NCBI RefSeq assembly: GCF_002797715.1
Contig: NZ_PGFF01000001.1
Span: 682,001-746,000, forward strand
DNA: 64,000 nucleotides
Direction: 5' to 3'
From: Diaminobutyricimonas aerilata
GTDB taxonomy: Bacteria > Actinomycetota > Actinomycetes > Actinomycetales > Microbacteriaceae
The notes below the pieces were generated by a model. That model worked only from the letters and a program-made list of their open reading frames with translations. It was not told the origin of the DNA and ran no database searches. Numbering within the stretch: the first letter of the stretch is position 1; each line of letters starts with the position of its first letter. Made by a program: the position numbers and the translations under genes. Positions 1-8,280 of this stretch are shown piece by piece.

Positions 1-20
1 CCGGCACGTAGGGTGGACGC

Positions 21-1172
21 GTGGCGTTGTGGGATGACCTGACCGGCCAGGCGGAGGCGATCGAGGTGTTCCGCGCGGCCGCGGCCGTGGCCCCCGGATC
101 CGGCTCGGCGATGGCGCACTCCTGGCTCATCACCGGCCCGCCGGGGTCGGGACGGTCGAACCTCGCCTACGCCTTCGCGACGGCCCTGCTCGGACACGGC
201 GACGACGACACGGCGACAGCGACCCAGGTCACGGCGCGCAGTCATCCGGATCTCGCGGTGCTCAGCACCGAACGCGTCGTGATCACGATCGAGGAGGTGC
301 GTCGACTCGTCGCGAGCTCGCAGTACTCGCCCTCGGTCGGCCGCTACCGCGTCATGGTGATCGAAGACGCCGACCGGATGAGCGAACGTACCTCGAACGT
401 GCTGCTGAAGGCACTCGAGGAACCGCCGCCGCGCACCGTGTGGATCCTGTGCGCGCCGAGCGAGGCCGACCTCATCCCCACGATCCGCTCCCGCGTGCGC
501 AGCGTGCGACTGCGCGTTCCGAGCGTCGCCGAGGTCGCCGCCCTCATCCGGCGCCGCGACGGCGTGGACGAGGCGACCGCCGAACGCGCCGCCCGCGAGG
601 CGCAGTCGCACATCGGCATGGCGCACCGGCTCGCGACCAACGCCGACGCGCGGCAGCGGCGGGAGCGTACGCTGCAGCTCGCTCTGGGCATCCGGTCCGT
701 CTCCGACGCGGTCAATGCCGCGTCGACGCTGCTCGAGGTCGCGACGGAGGACGCCCGCGCGATCACCGAGGAGCGGGACGCCGAGGAGCGCGCGAGCGCC
801 CTGCACTCACTCGGCGTCGAGCCCGGCGGCACCGTGCCCGCCGCGCTGCGCAGCCAGCTCAAGAACCTCGAAGAGGACCAGAAGCGGCGCGCGACCCGCA
901 GCCTGCGCGACGGGCTCGACCGCATCGCCGTCGACCTGCTGTCGTTGTACCGCGACGTGCTGCTGCTGCAGCTCGGCGTCGAATCCGAACTCGTCAACGC
1001 GAGCATCCGGCACGACCTCGAAGCGGCCGCCGCCGCCGCGACGCCCGCGGAGACGCTCGCGACCATGGACGCCATCCAGGAGGCGCGCGAGCGCATCGAG
1101 GTCAACGTCGCCCCCGCCCTGGCCCTCGAGGCGATGCTCATCAGCGCCGTGCGGCGCGGGGCGCGTCGATGA
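21..1172 (+). CDS. holB: DNA polymerase III subunit delta prime
   Basis: This is the clamp-loader AAA+ subunit delta prime, which helps load the sliding clamp during chromosome replication. The 383-residue protein starts MALWDDLTGQ and carries an AAA+ fold in its first 200 residues with a P-loop-like motif GPPGSGRS, in which the usual Lys is Arg, as in ATPase-weak delta prime proteins. The segment VMVIEDADRM followed by LLKALEEPP is the Walker B/sensor region typical of HolB. The GTG start is preceded by TAGGGT six bases upstream, a possible leaderless -10. In related actinobacteria holB follows tmk, which would lie before this window. The stop overlaps the next start (ATGA). Confidence 0.93.
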   Translation: MALWDDLTGQAEAIEVFRAAAAVAPGSGSAMAHSWLITGPPGSGRSNLAYAFATALLGHGDDDTATATQVTARSHPDLAVLSTERVVITIEEVRRLVASSQYSPSVGRYRVMVIEDADRMSERTSNVLLKALEEPPPRTVWILCAPSEADLIPTIRSRVRSVRLRVPSVAEVAALIRRRDGVDEATAERAAREAQSHIGMAHRLATNADARQRRERTLQLALGIRSVSDAVNAASTLLEVATEDARAITEERDAEERASALHSLGVEPGGTVPAALRSQLKNLEEDQKRRATRSLRDGLDRIAVDLLSLYRDVLLLQLGVESELVNASIRHDLEAAAAAATPAETLATMDAIQEARERIEVNVAPALALEAMLISAVRRGARR

Positions 1173-2689
1173 GGGCGCGGCTCGCCCTCGTCCTCGCCGT
1201 GCTCGTGCTCGCGGTCGGCGGATGCGCGGCGCTCGACCCCAACCCGCGGTCGGTGTCGACTCCCGCGCCCGCCGACGTGCCGGCCGAGCTCGAGCCGTTC
1301 TACACGCAAGTGCTCGAGTGGGAGCCCTGCGGCAGCGGATTCCAGTGCTCCAACGCCGAGGTGCCGCTCGATTGGGCGGACCCGGCCGGCGACCGCATCG
1401 ACCTCGCGCTGTTGCGCCGTCCGGCGCAGAACGGCGACCCGCAGGGGTCGCTGCTCGTCAATCCGGGCGGCCCCGGCGCCTCGGGAGTCGACTTCGTGCG
1501 GGACAGCGCCGACTACGCCACCGGTCGCCCGTTGCAGGAGGCGTTCGACATCGTCGGGTTCGACCCGCGCGGGGTCGGCCGATCGACGCCCGTCGAGTGC
1601 GCCGACGAGCCGGAGGATCTCGACGAGTACCTCTTCGCCGTCCCGGATGCGGAGCCGGGCACGCCCGATTGGTACGCGGAGTCCGACGAGCTCTCCGCGG
1701 ACTTCGGCGCCGATTGCGCCCGGTACACCGGTGACCTGCTCGCCCACGTCGACACCACGAGCGCCGCGCGGGATCTGGATGTGCTGCGTGCGGTGCTCGG
1801 CGACGAGAAACTCAACTACCTCGGCTACTCCTACGGCACCTCGCTCGGTGCCCGCTACCTCGAGCTGTTCCCGGAGCGCGCCGGGCGCCTCGTGCTCGAC
1901 GGTGCGCTCGACCCGGCCGCGTCGCTCGTCGAGGTGACCGCGAGTCAGGCGGAGGGGTTCGAGGGGGCGCTGCGCGCCTGGCTCGAGACGTGCGTCGACG
2001 ATCCGGAGTGCGTGTTCCACGGCGACTCCGTCGACGAAGCGGCCGAACGCATCCGGAGCCTTCTCGATCGGCTCGCGGCAAGCCCCTTACGGGCCGACGA
2101 CGGACGCGAACTCGGCAACGTCACGATGTTCACCGCGATCATCCTGCCGCTCTACAACCGGGCGAACTGGCCCGCGCTGTCCGAGCTGTTCACCTCCGTG
2201 CTCGACGGTGACACCGGCACCGCGTTGGCCCTCGCCGACGAGTACTACGGGCGCGGAGAGGACGGCGTGTACCTCGACAACGCCGCCGAGGCGCAGCTCG
2301 CCGTGAACTGCCTCGACTTCCCGTCGACGATCGATCCGGTGCAGCGCGAGGCGGAGGCGCAGGCGATCCTCGCCCGCGCGCCCGTCTTCGGACGGGAGAT
2401 GGCGTACGGCATGCTGTCGTGCGCCCGGTGGCCCGTCCCGCCGACGGGGGAACGCGCACCGTTGGACGCCCCGACGGCACCCGGGGTCATCGTCGTCGGC
2501 ACCACGGGCGATCCGGCGACGCCGTACGCGTGGGCGCAGGCCCTCGCCGACCAGCTGCCCGAGGGCATCCTCGTCACCTTCGAGGGCGAAGGACACACCG
2601 CCTACAACAAGTCGAACGAGTGCGTCGACTCCGCCGTCGAGACGTTCCTCGTCGAGGGTGAGCTGCCGCGCGCGGACGTGACCTGCTGA
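1169..2689 (+). CDS. Secreted alpha/beta hydrolase lipoprotein, TAP family
   Basis: This is a predicted exported serine hydrolase related to Streptomyces tripeptidyl aminopeptidases, which cleave short peptides outside the cell. The 506-residue product has a lipoprotein signal ending VGGC (Cys19). The oxyanion-region motif GGPGASG is present, the nucleophile is Ser221 in GYSYG, and the catalytic His is probably in EGEGHTAYN near the C terminus, where the TAP-like C-terminal domain lies. The ATG overlaps the holB stop by ATGA, so translation is coupled. A longer open frame extends upstream through holB but lacks a signal peptide, so this start is chosen. Substrate unknown. Confidence 0.88.
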   Translation: MRARLALVLAVLVLAVGGCAALDPNPRSVSTPAPADVPAELEPFYTQVLEWEPCGSGFQCSNAEVPLDWADPAGDRIDLALLRRPAQNGDPQGSLLVNPGGPGASGVDFVRDSADYATGRPLQEAFDIVGFDPRGVGRSTPVECADEPEDLDEYLFAVPDAEPGTPDWYAESDELSADFGADCARYTGDLLAHVDTTSAARDLDVLRAVLGDEKLNYLGYSYGTSLGARYLELFPERAGRLVLDGALDPAASLVEVTASQAEGFEGALRAWLETCVDDPECVFHGDSVDEAAERIRSLLDRLAASPLRADDGRELGNVTMFTAIILPLYNRANWPALSELFTSVLDGDTGTALALADEYYGRGEDGVYLDNAAEAQLAVNCLDFPSTIDPVQREAEAQAILARAPVFGREMAYGMLSCARWPVPPTGERAPLDAPTAPGVIVVGTTGDPATPYAWAQALADQLPEGILVTFEGEGHTAYNKSNECVDSAVETFLVEGELPRADVTC

Positions 2690-2694
2690 CGCCC

Positions 2695-2700
2695 TAGGCT
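2695..2700 (+). promoter_or_regulatory. Leaderless-type -10 box (TAGGCT)
   Basis: TAGGCT lies exactly six bases before the ATG of the second TAP-family hydrolase. The same spacing recurs at many starts in this window, so this gene may have its own leaderless promoter in addition to read-through. Confidence 0.5.
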
Positions 2701-2706
2701 CGCGAC

Positions 2707-4239
2707 ATGCCCTCCCTCCGACGTGGCCGACTGGCCCTCGCCGCGATGCTGCTGCTGGCGCTCTCCGGCTGTTCGCTCGTCGACACCCTCACCGGGGTGG
2801 ACCGCTCGACGCCGACCGGTGAGCGGGTGGAGGCGCAGTACGAACGCTACTTCGAGCAGGTACTCGAATGGCGACCGTGCGGCGAGGGCGCCCAGTGCGC
2901 CACGGCGATCGCGCCGTTGGACTGGGATTCCCCGTCGGCGGACACCGACATCGAACTGGCCCTGAGCCGCCACAAGGCGACCGGCGGCTCCCCGCAGGGA
3001 TCACTCTTCTTCAACCCGGGCGGCCCCGGCGCGAGCGGCGCCGACTACGTGCGCGACGCCCCCGCCCAGGTGGTGAGCGCCGACGTGCGCGCCGACTTCG
3101 ACCTCATCGGCTGGGATCCCCGGGGCGTCGGCTCGTCGTCGTCGGTCACCTGCTACACCGACCCGCAGGACTTCGACGAGTTCCTCTTCGGTATCCCGGA
3201 TGCGGAACGCGGCACCCCGGAGTTCGAGGCGGAGACCGAGGCGGCGGCGATCGACTTCGCGCAGGCGTGCGCCGAGAACAGCGGCCCCGTGCTCCAATTC
3301 GTCGACACCGTCAGCACGGTGCGCGACCTCGATCTGCTGCGGGCCCTCGTCGGCGACGAGCGGCTGAACTATCTCGGCTACTCGTACGGCACGGAGATCG
3401 GCGCCCGCTACGCCGACCGCTTCCCCGACAAGGTCGGGCGCCTGGTGCTCGACGGGGTGTCCGACCCATCCCAATCGCTCTTCGACGTGGTGCTCTCGCA
3501 GACGAAGGGTTTCGACCGGGCCCTGCGCGCCTATCTCGGGTCGTGCACGAGCGCGGACTGCCCGTTCACCGGTCGACCCGATGCCGACATCGCGTCGATC
3601 GCGGAGCTGTACGCGCGGCTCGACGCCCAGCCGCTGCCGAATGCGGACGGGCGGTTGCTCGACGCGGCGGTGCTCGACACCGCGATCGCGTCGGCCCTCT
3701 ACGACGAGCAGTACTGGCCGATCCTCTCGACCGCCTTCAGCGAGGTGCTCGAGGGCGAGGCGTCGACCGCGTTCATGCTCGCCGACGCGTACTACGGTCG
3801 CGAGAACGGGCGCTACCTCGACCGCTTCTACGAGTCGTTCATCGCCATCAGCTGCCTGGACTACCCGGTCGAGCGGGATCCGGCGGTGCTCGCCGAACAG
3901 AACGCGCAGCTGCGTGCGATCACCCCGCTCGTGGTCGGGCTGTCGGACCGCCCGGATCCGCTCTGCGGCAACTGGCGCTTCCCGCCGCGTCCGGATGTGC
4001 GGCCGATGAGCGCGCCGGACGCGGCACCGATCCTCGTGGTGGGCACCGCCGGTGACCCGGCCACGCCGTACGAGTCCGCGGTGTCGGTGGCGGAACAGCT
4101 CGAAAGCGCCGTGCTCGTGAGCTACAACGGCACCGACCACATCGCGTACGACGAGGGCGACCCGTGTGTGAACTCCGTCGTGGACGCGTACCTGCTCGGC
4201 GGCGCGGTGCCCGACGGCGACCCGCGCTGCGGCTTCTGA
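2707..4239 (+). CDS. Secreted alpha/beta hydrolase lipoprotein, TAP family (second copy)
   Basis: This 510-residue protein is a paralogue of the preceding gene and very probably also an exported peptidase of the tripeptidyl aminopeptidase family. It has a lipobox LSGC, the same GGPGASG motif, nucleophile Ser226 in GYSYG, a C-terminal TAP-like domain with GTAGDPATPY, and a likely catalytic His in GTDHIAYDEGD. Shared blocks such as YFEQVLEWRPCG and VPDAE/IPDAE show that the pair arose by tandem duplication. Cys residues are conserved between the two, suggesting disulphides outside the cell. The natural substrate cannot be told from sequence. Confidence 0.87.
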   Translation: MPSLRRGRLALAAMLLLALSGCSLVDTLTGVDRSTPTGERVEAQYERYFEQVLEWRPCGEGAQCATAIAPLDWDSPSADTDIELALSRHKATGGSPQGSLFFNPGGPGASGADYVRDAPAQVVSADVRADFDLIGWDPRGVGSSSSVTCYTDPQDFDEFLFGIPDAERGTPEFEAETEAAAIDFAQACAENSGPVLQFVDTVSTVRDLDLLRALVGDERLNYLGYSYGTEIGARYADRFPDKVGRLVLDGVSDPSQSLFDVVLSQTKGFDRALRAYLGSCTSADCPFTGRPDADIASIAELYARLDAQPLPNADGRLLDAAVLDTAIASALYDEQYWPILSTAFSEVLEGEASTAFMLADAYYGRENGRYLDRFYESFIAISCLDYPVERDPAVLAEQNAQLRAITPLVVGLSDRPDPLCGNWRFPPRPDVRPMSAPDAAPILVVGTAGDPATPYESAVSVAEQLESAVLVSYNGTDHIAYDEGDPCVNSVVDAYLLGGAVPDGDPRCGF

Positions 4240-4248
4240 CCGGCCGAC

Positions 4249-4260
4249 TGCAAAGTTGCA
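4249..4260. promoter_or_regulatory. Palindrome TGCAA-AG-TTGCA before tetR-type gene
   Basis: A perfect 5-bp inverted repeat with a 2-bp centre lies 21 bases before the regulator start, where an autoregulatory operator would be expected. It differs from the palindrome in front of the adjacent MFS gene, so its role is uncertain. Confidence 0.35.
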
Positions 4261-4280
4261 TGGTGTGAAACAATTGATCC

Positions 4281-4904
4281 GTGAGTGAAGTGGGACTCCG
4301 CGAGCGCAAGCGCCTCGCCACGCGCCGAGCCATCCAGCACGCGGCCATCACCCTGACGGGCGAGCACGGCTTCGACGCCGTCACCGTCGACGACATCGCG
4401 CGCCGGGCCGACATCTCGCCCCGCACCTTCTTCAACTACTTCTCCTCCAAGGAGGACGCCTTCGTCGGCGAGACACCTTCGCTCCACGACCCCGACGCGG
4501 TCGAGGAGTTCGTCGCGGCACGCGGCGACATCGTCGACGACCTCGTGGCCCTCTTGCGCCGCTCCCTCGACGCGAGCGCCGAGGACCACGAGATCATGCA
4601 CCTGCGCCGACCGGTCATGCGACGCCATCCGCAACTCTTCGCGCGCCGGATGGCCTCGATGTGGAAGTTCGAGGACGAGCTCGTGAGCGTGCTCGACCGC
4701 CGGCTCGCGGGCGAGCGACCGGACCTCGACGCGGGGGAGCGGGCGCGTCGGTCACGGCTCGTGATGCTCGTCGTGCTCGCGGCGGTGCGCCACGCGTGGG
4801 GCCTGTGGGCGGATGGCGACGGGCAGCCGTCGCTGCAGGAGCGGTTGACCGAATCCATCGTGGAGATCCGGGAACTGCTCGCCGAGGGCGCGACCCGCTC
4901 CTGA
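4281..4904 (+). CDS. TetR family transcriptional regulator
   Basis: This is a 207-residue one-component regulator. The N-terminal helix-turn-helix is evident in AIQHAAITLTGEHGFDAVTVDDIARRADISPRTFFNYF split over residues 14-50, with the diagnostic R-T-F-F-N-Y-F recognition helix end. The C-terminal part is variable and would form the ligand-binding and dimer domain. The gene directly precedes an MFS transporter on the same strand, with a perfect 18-bp palindrome in the 69-bp gap, so it most likely represses that exporter and is released by an exported compound. The inducer is unknown. GTG is the first plausible start. Confidence 0.88.
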   Translation: MSEVGLRERKRLATRRAIQHAAITLTGEHGFDAVTVDDIARRADISPRTFFNYFSSKEDAFVGETPSLHDPDAVEEFVAARGDIVDDLVALLRRSLDASAEDHEIMHLRRPVMRRHPQLFARRMASMWKFEDELVSVLDRRLAGERPDLDAGERARRSRLVMLVVLAAVRHAWGLWADGDGQPSLQERLTESIVEIRELLAEGATRS

Positions 4905-4925
4905 TCGCGCGCCGGACGCATGCGA

Positions 4926-4943
4926 ACGCATCGTCCGATGCGT
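4926..4943. promoter_or_regulatory. Probable TetR operator upstream of MFS exporter
   Basis: The sequence ACGCATCG-TC-CGATGCGT is a perfect 18-bp inverted repeat. It spans the -35 region relative to the TAATGT -10 box at 4961-4966, so a dimer bound here would block the exporter promoter. Size and placement fit TetR-family operators; binding by the neighbouring regulator is inferred. Confidence 0.65.
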
Positions 4944-4960
4944 GAATCGCTCACGGACCC

Positions 4961-4966
4961 TAATGT
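4961..4966 (+). promoter_or_regulatory. -10 box (TAATGT) of MFS exporter
   Basis: TAATGT lies seven bases before the GTG start at 4974, giving a leaderless or near-leaderless transcript. It supports 4974 as the start rather than upstream ATGs that fall inside the operator. Confidence 0.5.
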
Positions 4967-4973
4967 GGACACT

Positions 4974-6323
4974 GTGAGCACCGAAGTCCCCGTCGTCCCC
5001 GCGCGCTGGCGTCGCAACGTCTCGCTGTTCCTCGTCGGGCAGACCGTGTCGCTCTTCGGCTCGATGATCGTGCAGTACGCGGTGATGTGGTACGTCACCC
5101 TCGAGACCCGGTCGGGCCTCGCCGTGGCCCTCTACGCGCTCGCCGCGTTCGCGCCGCAGGGCATCGTGTCGATCTTCGGCGGCGTGCTCGCCGACCGCAT
5201 GAACCGGCGCGTGCTCATCATGGTGGCAGACGGCGTGATCGCCGGGGTGACCCTCGTGCTCGCCCTGCTCATGATGAACGGCGTCACCGACCTCTGGATC
5301 ATCCTGCTCGCCGTCGGCGTGCGCTCGGTCGGCGCCGGCGTGCAGACTCCCGCGGTGCAGGCGATCATCCCGCAGATCGCTCCGCCCGATCAGCTCATGC
5401 GCGTGAACGGCATCTTCCAGACCGTGCAGTCCGCGATGGCGTTGCTCGCGCCCGCCGCCGCGGCCGCCGTCTTCGCGGTGTGGGGTCTCGTGCCGGTGTT
5501 CTTCATCGACGTCGTCACCGCCGTGATCGGCATCGGCTTCCTCGCGCTCGTGACCGTGCCGACCCTCGCGGCGATCGAGGGCAAGACCAGTGGGTACTTC
5601 GCCGACCTCGTCGAGGGGTGGCGGTACATCGGACGGCACGCCATCGTGCGCTGGCTGCTCGTCGTCTTCGCGATCATCTTCCTGCTGACCGTGGCCCCGT
5701 CGTTCATCACGCCGCTCATGATCGTGCGCAACTTCGGCACCGAGGAGTGGATGCTCGCCGCCCTCGAGATCGCGTTCAGCGTCGGCATGCTGCTCGGCGG
5801 CGTGCTCGTCGCGACGGTGCTCGCGAAGGCGGGCCGGATGATGCTCATCGTCGTCTCGACCTTCGCCTTCGCGATCCTCACGGTCGCGCTCGGGTTGAGC
5901 ACGGATCTGTGGGTGTTCTACGGGTTCATGTTCGCCTTCGGTCTCGCCGTGCCGCTGTTCTCCACCCCGTTCATGACGCTTCTGCAGGAGACGGTCGACC
6001 CCGACAAGCACGGACGCGTGTTCAGCTACGTCGGCATCGTCATGGCGCTGGCGACTCCGATCGGCACCGTGATCTTCGGACCGCTCGCCGACCTCTGGAG
6101 CGTCGAGGCGGTGCTGATCGGAGCGGGTGTGCTCACGGTCCTCGTGTTCATCGTGGCGCTCCTGCTCCCGTCCGGCCGCGCCGCGGTCGCCGCCGCACGG
6201 GAGGCGGGTGCACGCTCCGCGGAGGGCGAAGTCGAGCCCGGTTCCGACGCCATGGCGGCCTCGGATGCGGAGGCGCCGACCGGTCGCGCGGATGACGCCG
6301 CAGCACCTCCGCGGATCGGCTAA
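4974..6323 (+). CDS. MFS transporter, probable drug/metabolite exporter
   Basis: This 449-residue integral membrane protein belongs to the major facilitator superfamily with about 12 hydrophobic segments. The loop 2-3 motif appears as GGVLADRMNRR and the N-terminal helix starts NVSLFLVGQTVSLFGS, as in MefA/enterobactin-exporter-like MFS proteins. The last 60 residues are a hydrophilic Ala/Glu/Asp-rich tail. In-frame ATGs at 4920 and 4938 would be too early because they lie within or before the operator and -10 box; GTG 4965 is a second alternative. The adjacent TetR regulator suggests inducible efflux. Confidence 0.87.
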   Translation: MSTEVPVVPARWRRNVSLFLVGQTVSLFGSMIVQYAVMWYVTLETRSGLAVALYALAAFAPQGIVSIFGGVLADRMNRRVLIMVADGVIAGVTLVLALLMMNGVTDLWIILLAVGVRSVGAGVQTPAVQAIIPQIAPPDQLMRVNGIFQTVQSAMALLAPAAAAAVFAVWGLVPVFFIDVVTAVIGIGFLALVTVPTLAAIEGKTSGYFADLVEGWRYIGRHAIVRWLLVVFAIIFLLTVAPSFITPLMIVRNFGTEEWMLAALEIAFSVGMLLGGVLVATVLAKAGRMMLIVVSTFAFAILTVALGLSTDLWVFYGFMFAFGLAVPLFSTPFMTLLQETVDPDKHGRVFSYVGIVMALATPIGTVIFGPLADLWSVEAVLIGAGVLTVLVFIVALLLPSGRAAVAAAREAGARSAEGEVEPGSDAMAASDAEAPTGRADDAAAPPRIG

Positions 6324-6326
6324 GCT
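6321..6326 (+). promoter_or_regulatory. Possible tRNA promoter -10 (TAAGCT)
   Basis: TAAGCT lies 34 bases before the tRNA, overlapping the MFS stop codon. No convincing -35 was seen, so this is tentative. Confidence 0.3.
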
Positions 6327-6360
6327 GTTCGACTGTGTCCGCCGGAGAGATCCGGAGCAC

Positions 6361-6433
6361 GCCGCCTTAGCTCAGTCGGCAGAGCGATTCACTCGTAATG
6401 AATAGGTCGTGGGTTCGATTCCCACAGGCGGCC
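6361..6433 (+). tRNA. tRNA-Thr(CGT)
   Basis: All four arms fold: acceptor GCCGCCT with AGGCGGC, D stem GCTC/GAGC, anticodon stem ATTCA/TGAAT around the loop CTCGTAA, and T stem GTGGG/CCCAC with loop TTCGATT. The anticodon is CGT, which reads the threonine codon ACG. The base after the acceptor stem is C, followed by CCA at 6434-6436, so the 3' end may be encoded in the DNA. Confidence 0.95.
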
Positions 6434-6481
6434 CCACATCACCTCAGCATCCACGCTTCGCGCGCGCGGGCGGCTCCGCGG

Positions 6482-6979
6482 TCAACTGCCGACGAGCGGC
6501 GGATGCCCGTCGCCGGAGATCTCCGGCATGCGCAGGGCGGCCCGATGCGCGAGTGCGACGAGCTCCCCGTGGGCGTCGTGGTGCTCGGGCAGCAGGCGGT
6601 TCGCGCCGGCGATGAACTCCCGCATCCGCTCGAGTTCGTCACGGGCCGCGCCGCTGAGAGCGGCGTCGTCCCACCGCGGGCCGGTGTCGGCGTCGCCGTC
6701 GCGTGAGGCGAGGGAGTCGACGATGGCCACGGCGAGCAACGCGAGCGGACGCTCGACGCCGATCCCGGTCGGGCGGCCGAGGATGCGACCGTCGGAGGTC
6801 TCGGCGAGCACCGTCCAGCGGTCACGCTCGGTGTGCGCGAACCGCCGGCCGTGATGATCGGTCTCGACCGCGAGCACCTCGAAATCGACGCCGTCGAAGC
6901 GCGCGATCCGCACGCGCAGTCCCGTGCCCGCGAGGAGCTCCGCGATGCCGCGCCCGGCCATGTCGATGTGCGTGATCAC
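6482..6979 (-). CDS. Hypothetical protein
   Basis: This encodes a 165-residue soluble protein that I do not recognise. It has no signal peptide, membrane segment or obvious catalytic motif. The N-terminal half looks like a small alpha/beta region (MITHIDMAGRGIAELL, then RIARFDGVDFEVLAVETD), followed by an acidic helical C terminus. The GTG start at 6979 is preferred because TACCGT lies six bases upstream, matching the leaderless pattern seen at other genes here; an upstream start at 7009 is possible but unsupported. Convergent with the tRNA gene. Confidence 0.6.
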   Translation of the reverse strand: MITHIDMAGRGIAELLAGTGLRVRIARFDGVDFEVLAVETDHHGRRFAHTERDRWTVLAETSDGRILGRPTGIGVERPLALLAVAIVDSLASRDGDADTGPRWDDAALSGAARDELERMREFIAGANRLLPEHHDAHGELVALAHRAALRMPEISGDGHPPLVGS

Positions 6980-6985
6980 GGCACA

Positions 6986-6991
6986 ACGGTA
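6986..6991 (-). promoter_or_regulatory. Leaderless-type -10 box (TACCGT)
   Basis: Read on the minus strand, TACCGT lies six bases before the GTG start at 6979, supporting that start choice. Confidence 0.4.
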
Positions 6992-7092
6992 GCGCCCAAC
7001 CCGGTGCACCGCGCGAGCGATCGCTGAACGTCATCCGAACGAAACCTCCGGGAGAACACGCGGAAGAGGCTGCAGCCCGGCGAACGGACCTT

Positions 7093-7563
7093 TCAGCAGT
7101 CGCAGCCGACCTCGTGCACCGGGGCGGCGAGTTCGTCGGCATCGCGCGACACGGTGCCGTGGTCGTCCTGCAGCGGCAGCCCTTCGCGCGCCCAGTATTC
7201 GAGCCCCCCGATCATCTCGCGCACCCGGTACCCGAGGCGCGCGAACTCGAGGGCCGCCCGGGTCGAGCCGTTGCATCCCGGCCCCCAGCAGTAGGTGACG
7301 ACGGGCATGTCGAGCGGGATCCCGCCCGGCGCGCGCTGCGCGATGGTCGCCGTCGGCATGTGCACCGCTCCGGGGATGCGGGCCTGGTGCCACGCGGCGT
7401 CCCCGCGCGAGTCGATGAGCACGAACCGCTCTCCGGCGTCGAGGGCGGCATGCACGTCGGACGGGTCGGTCTCGAAACGCAACTTGGCGGCGAAGTGGGC
7501 GACCGCGTCGTCCGTCGCGGCCGGCTGGGCGGGAGAGGTGAGGATCGGGGATGTGGTCGTCAT
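7093..7563 (-). CDS. Rhodanese-like sulfurtransferase domain protein
   Basis: This 156-residue single-domain cytoplasmic protein has a rhodanese fold (about residues 35-140). The active-site loop is TYCWGPGCNGSTRAA with Cys92 as the probable persulfide-bearing residue and a second Cys97. FVLIDSRGDAAWHQARIPGAVHMP is the conserved strand-helix segment, given here in pieces: FVLIDSR and IPGAVH. The C terminus ends in CDC, which might add redox or metal-binding capacity. It is divergent from an Lrp-type regulator, 94 bp away, which may control it. The sulfur donor and acceptor are unknown. Confidence 0.85.
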   Translation of the reverse strand: MTTTSPILTSPAQPAATDDAVAHFAAKLRFETDPSDVHAALDAGERFVLIDSRGDAAWHQARIPGAVHMPTATIAQRAPGGIPLDMPVVTYCWGPGCNGSTRAALEFARLGYRVREMIGGLEYWAREGLPLQDDHGTVSRDADELAAPVHEVGCDC

Positions 7564-7571
7564 GCCGCACG

Positions 7572-7577
7572 ACGATA
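7572..7577 (-). promoter_or_regulatory. -10 box (TATCGT) of rhodanese gene
   Basis: TATCGT on the minus strand lies eight bases before the ATG. Between it and the divergent regulator start there is a short inverted repeat TGCGG-N3-CCGCA at 7623-7635, a weak operator candidate. Confidence 0.35.
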
Positions 7578-7657
7578 CGCAGCCGCCAGCCCCGTTTGAA
7601 GGGACGGATCACGGAGTCGACGTGCGGGCGCCGCAATTTTTCTGGCACGATGCCGCC

Positions 7658-8125
7658 ATGCCCGGGAAAACCGCAGAACCGTTCGATCGTACCGACGTGG
7701 CGATCCTCGAATCGCTCCAACGGAACGGCCGTCAGTCGATCACCGACCTCGCGCGCGACGTGCGCATGTCGAACAGCGCCGTGACCGAACGGATGCGGCG
7801 ACTCGAGGCGGACGGCGTCATCGAGCGGTACGCCGCCGTCGTCGACCCGGTGAGACTCGGCTACCCGATCCTCGCGTTCGTGCGGCTCCGGTACCCCTCC
7901 AGCGACTACACGGCGCTCCACGAACTGCTCCGTCGTACCGCCGAGGTCGTCGAAGCGCACCACGTGACCGGCGACGACTGCTTCATCATGAAGGTCGTCG
8001 CCACCTCGATGTCCCACCTCGAACGGGTCAGCGGCCGGATCGGAACCCTCGGCAGCGTGACCACGAGCGTCGTCTACTCGAGTGCACTCGCGGGTCGACA
8101 GCTTCTGCCGCCGTCGCCCGAGTGA
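7658..8125 (+). CDS. Lrp/AsnC family transcriptional regulator
   Basis: This is a 155-residue feast/famine-type regulator. Residues 9-60 form the winged HTH (DRTDVAILESLQRNGRQSI, then SNSAVTERMRRLEADGVIERY), and the C-terminal RAM domain follows from about residue 68 with the family's GDDCFIMKVV signature. Such proteins act as octamers or hexadecamers responding to amino acids. The ATG at 7658 gives the family's normal length; an upstream in-frame start would run through the divergent gene. It probably regulates the divergent rhodanese gene and itself. Confidence 0.9.
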   Translation: MPGKTAEPFDRTDVAILESLQRNGRQSITDLARDVRMSNSAVTERMRRLEADGVIERYAAVVDPVRLGYPILAFVRLRYPSSDYTALHELLRRTAEVVEAHHVTGDDCFIMKVVATSMSHLERVSGRIGTLGSVTTSVVYSSALAGRQLLPPSPE

Positions 8126-8203
8126 GGGCGATCGGGGTACACGACCGGCACGGATCCGCCCCCAGTTCACGGGCAGAACGTCGGGTCGTGTCCTCCTCCC
8201 GGC

Positions 8204-8232
8204 TTGTCGCCACGCCCGGCGCGCCCTAACGT
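8204..8232 (+). promoter_or_regulatory. Sigma-A-type promoter TTGTCG-N17-TAACGT
   Basis: The -35 box TTGTCG (8204-8209) and -10 box TAACGT (8227-8232) are separated by 17 bases. It would give a leader of about 40 bases before the CAP-domain gene, which has a ribosome binding site GGGGG at 8270-8275. Confidence 0.55.
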
Positions 8233-8280
8233 GAGGCCCACGACACCGGGGGACACGGCGTCGGGACCACGGGGGCACAG

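Noticed and set aside
344-2020. Long open frame on the minus strand across holB and the first TAP hydrolase
   Set aside because: Arg/Gly/Ala-rich composition without family motifs, lying fully opposite two well-supported genes; typical of very GC-rich DNA.
7623-7635. TGCGG-N3-CCGCA as a definite Lrp operator
   Set aside because: Five-base arms of pure GC-rich sequence are expected by chance in this DNA and do not resemble a known Lrp box closely enough.
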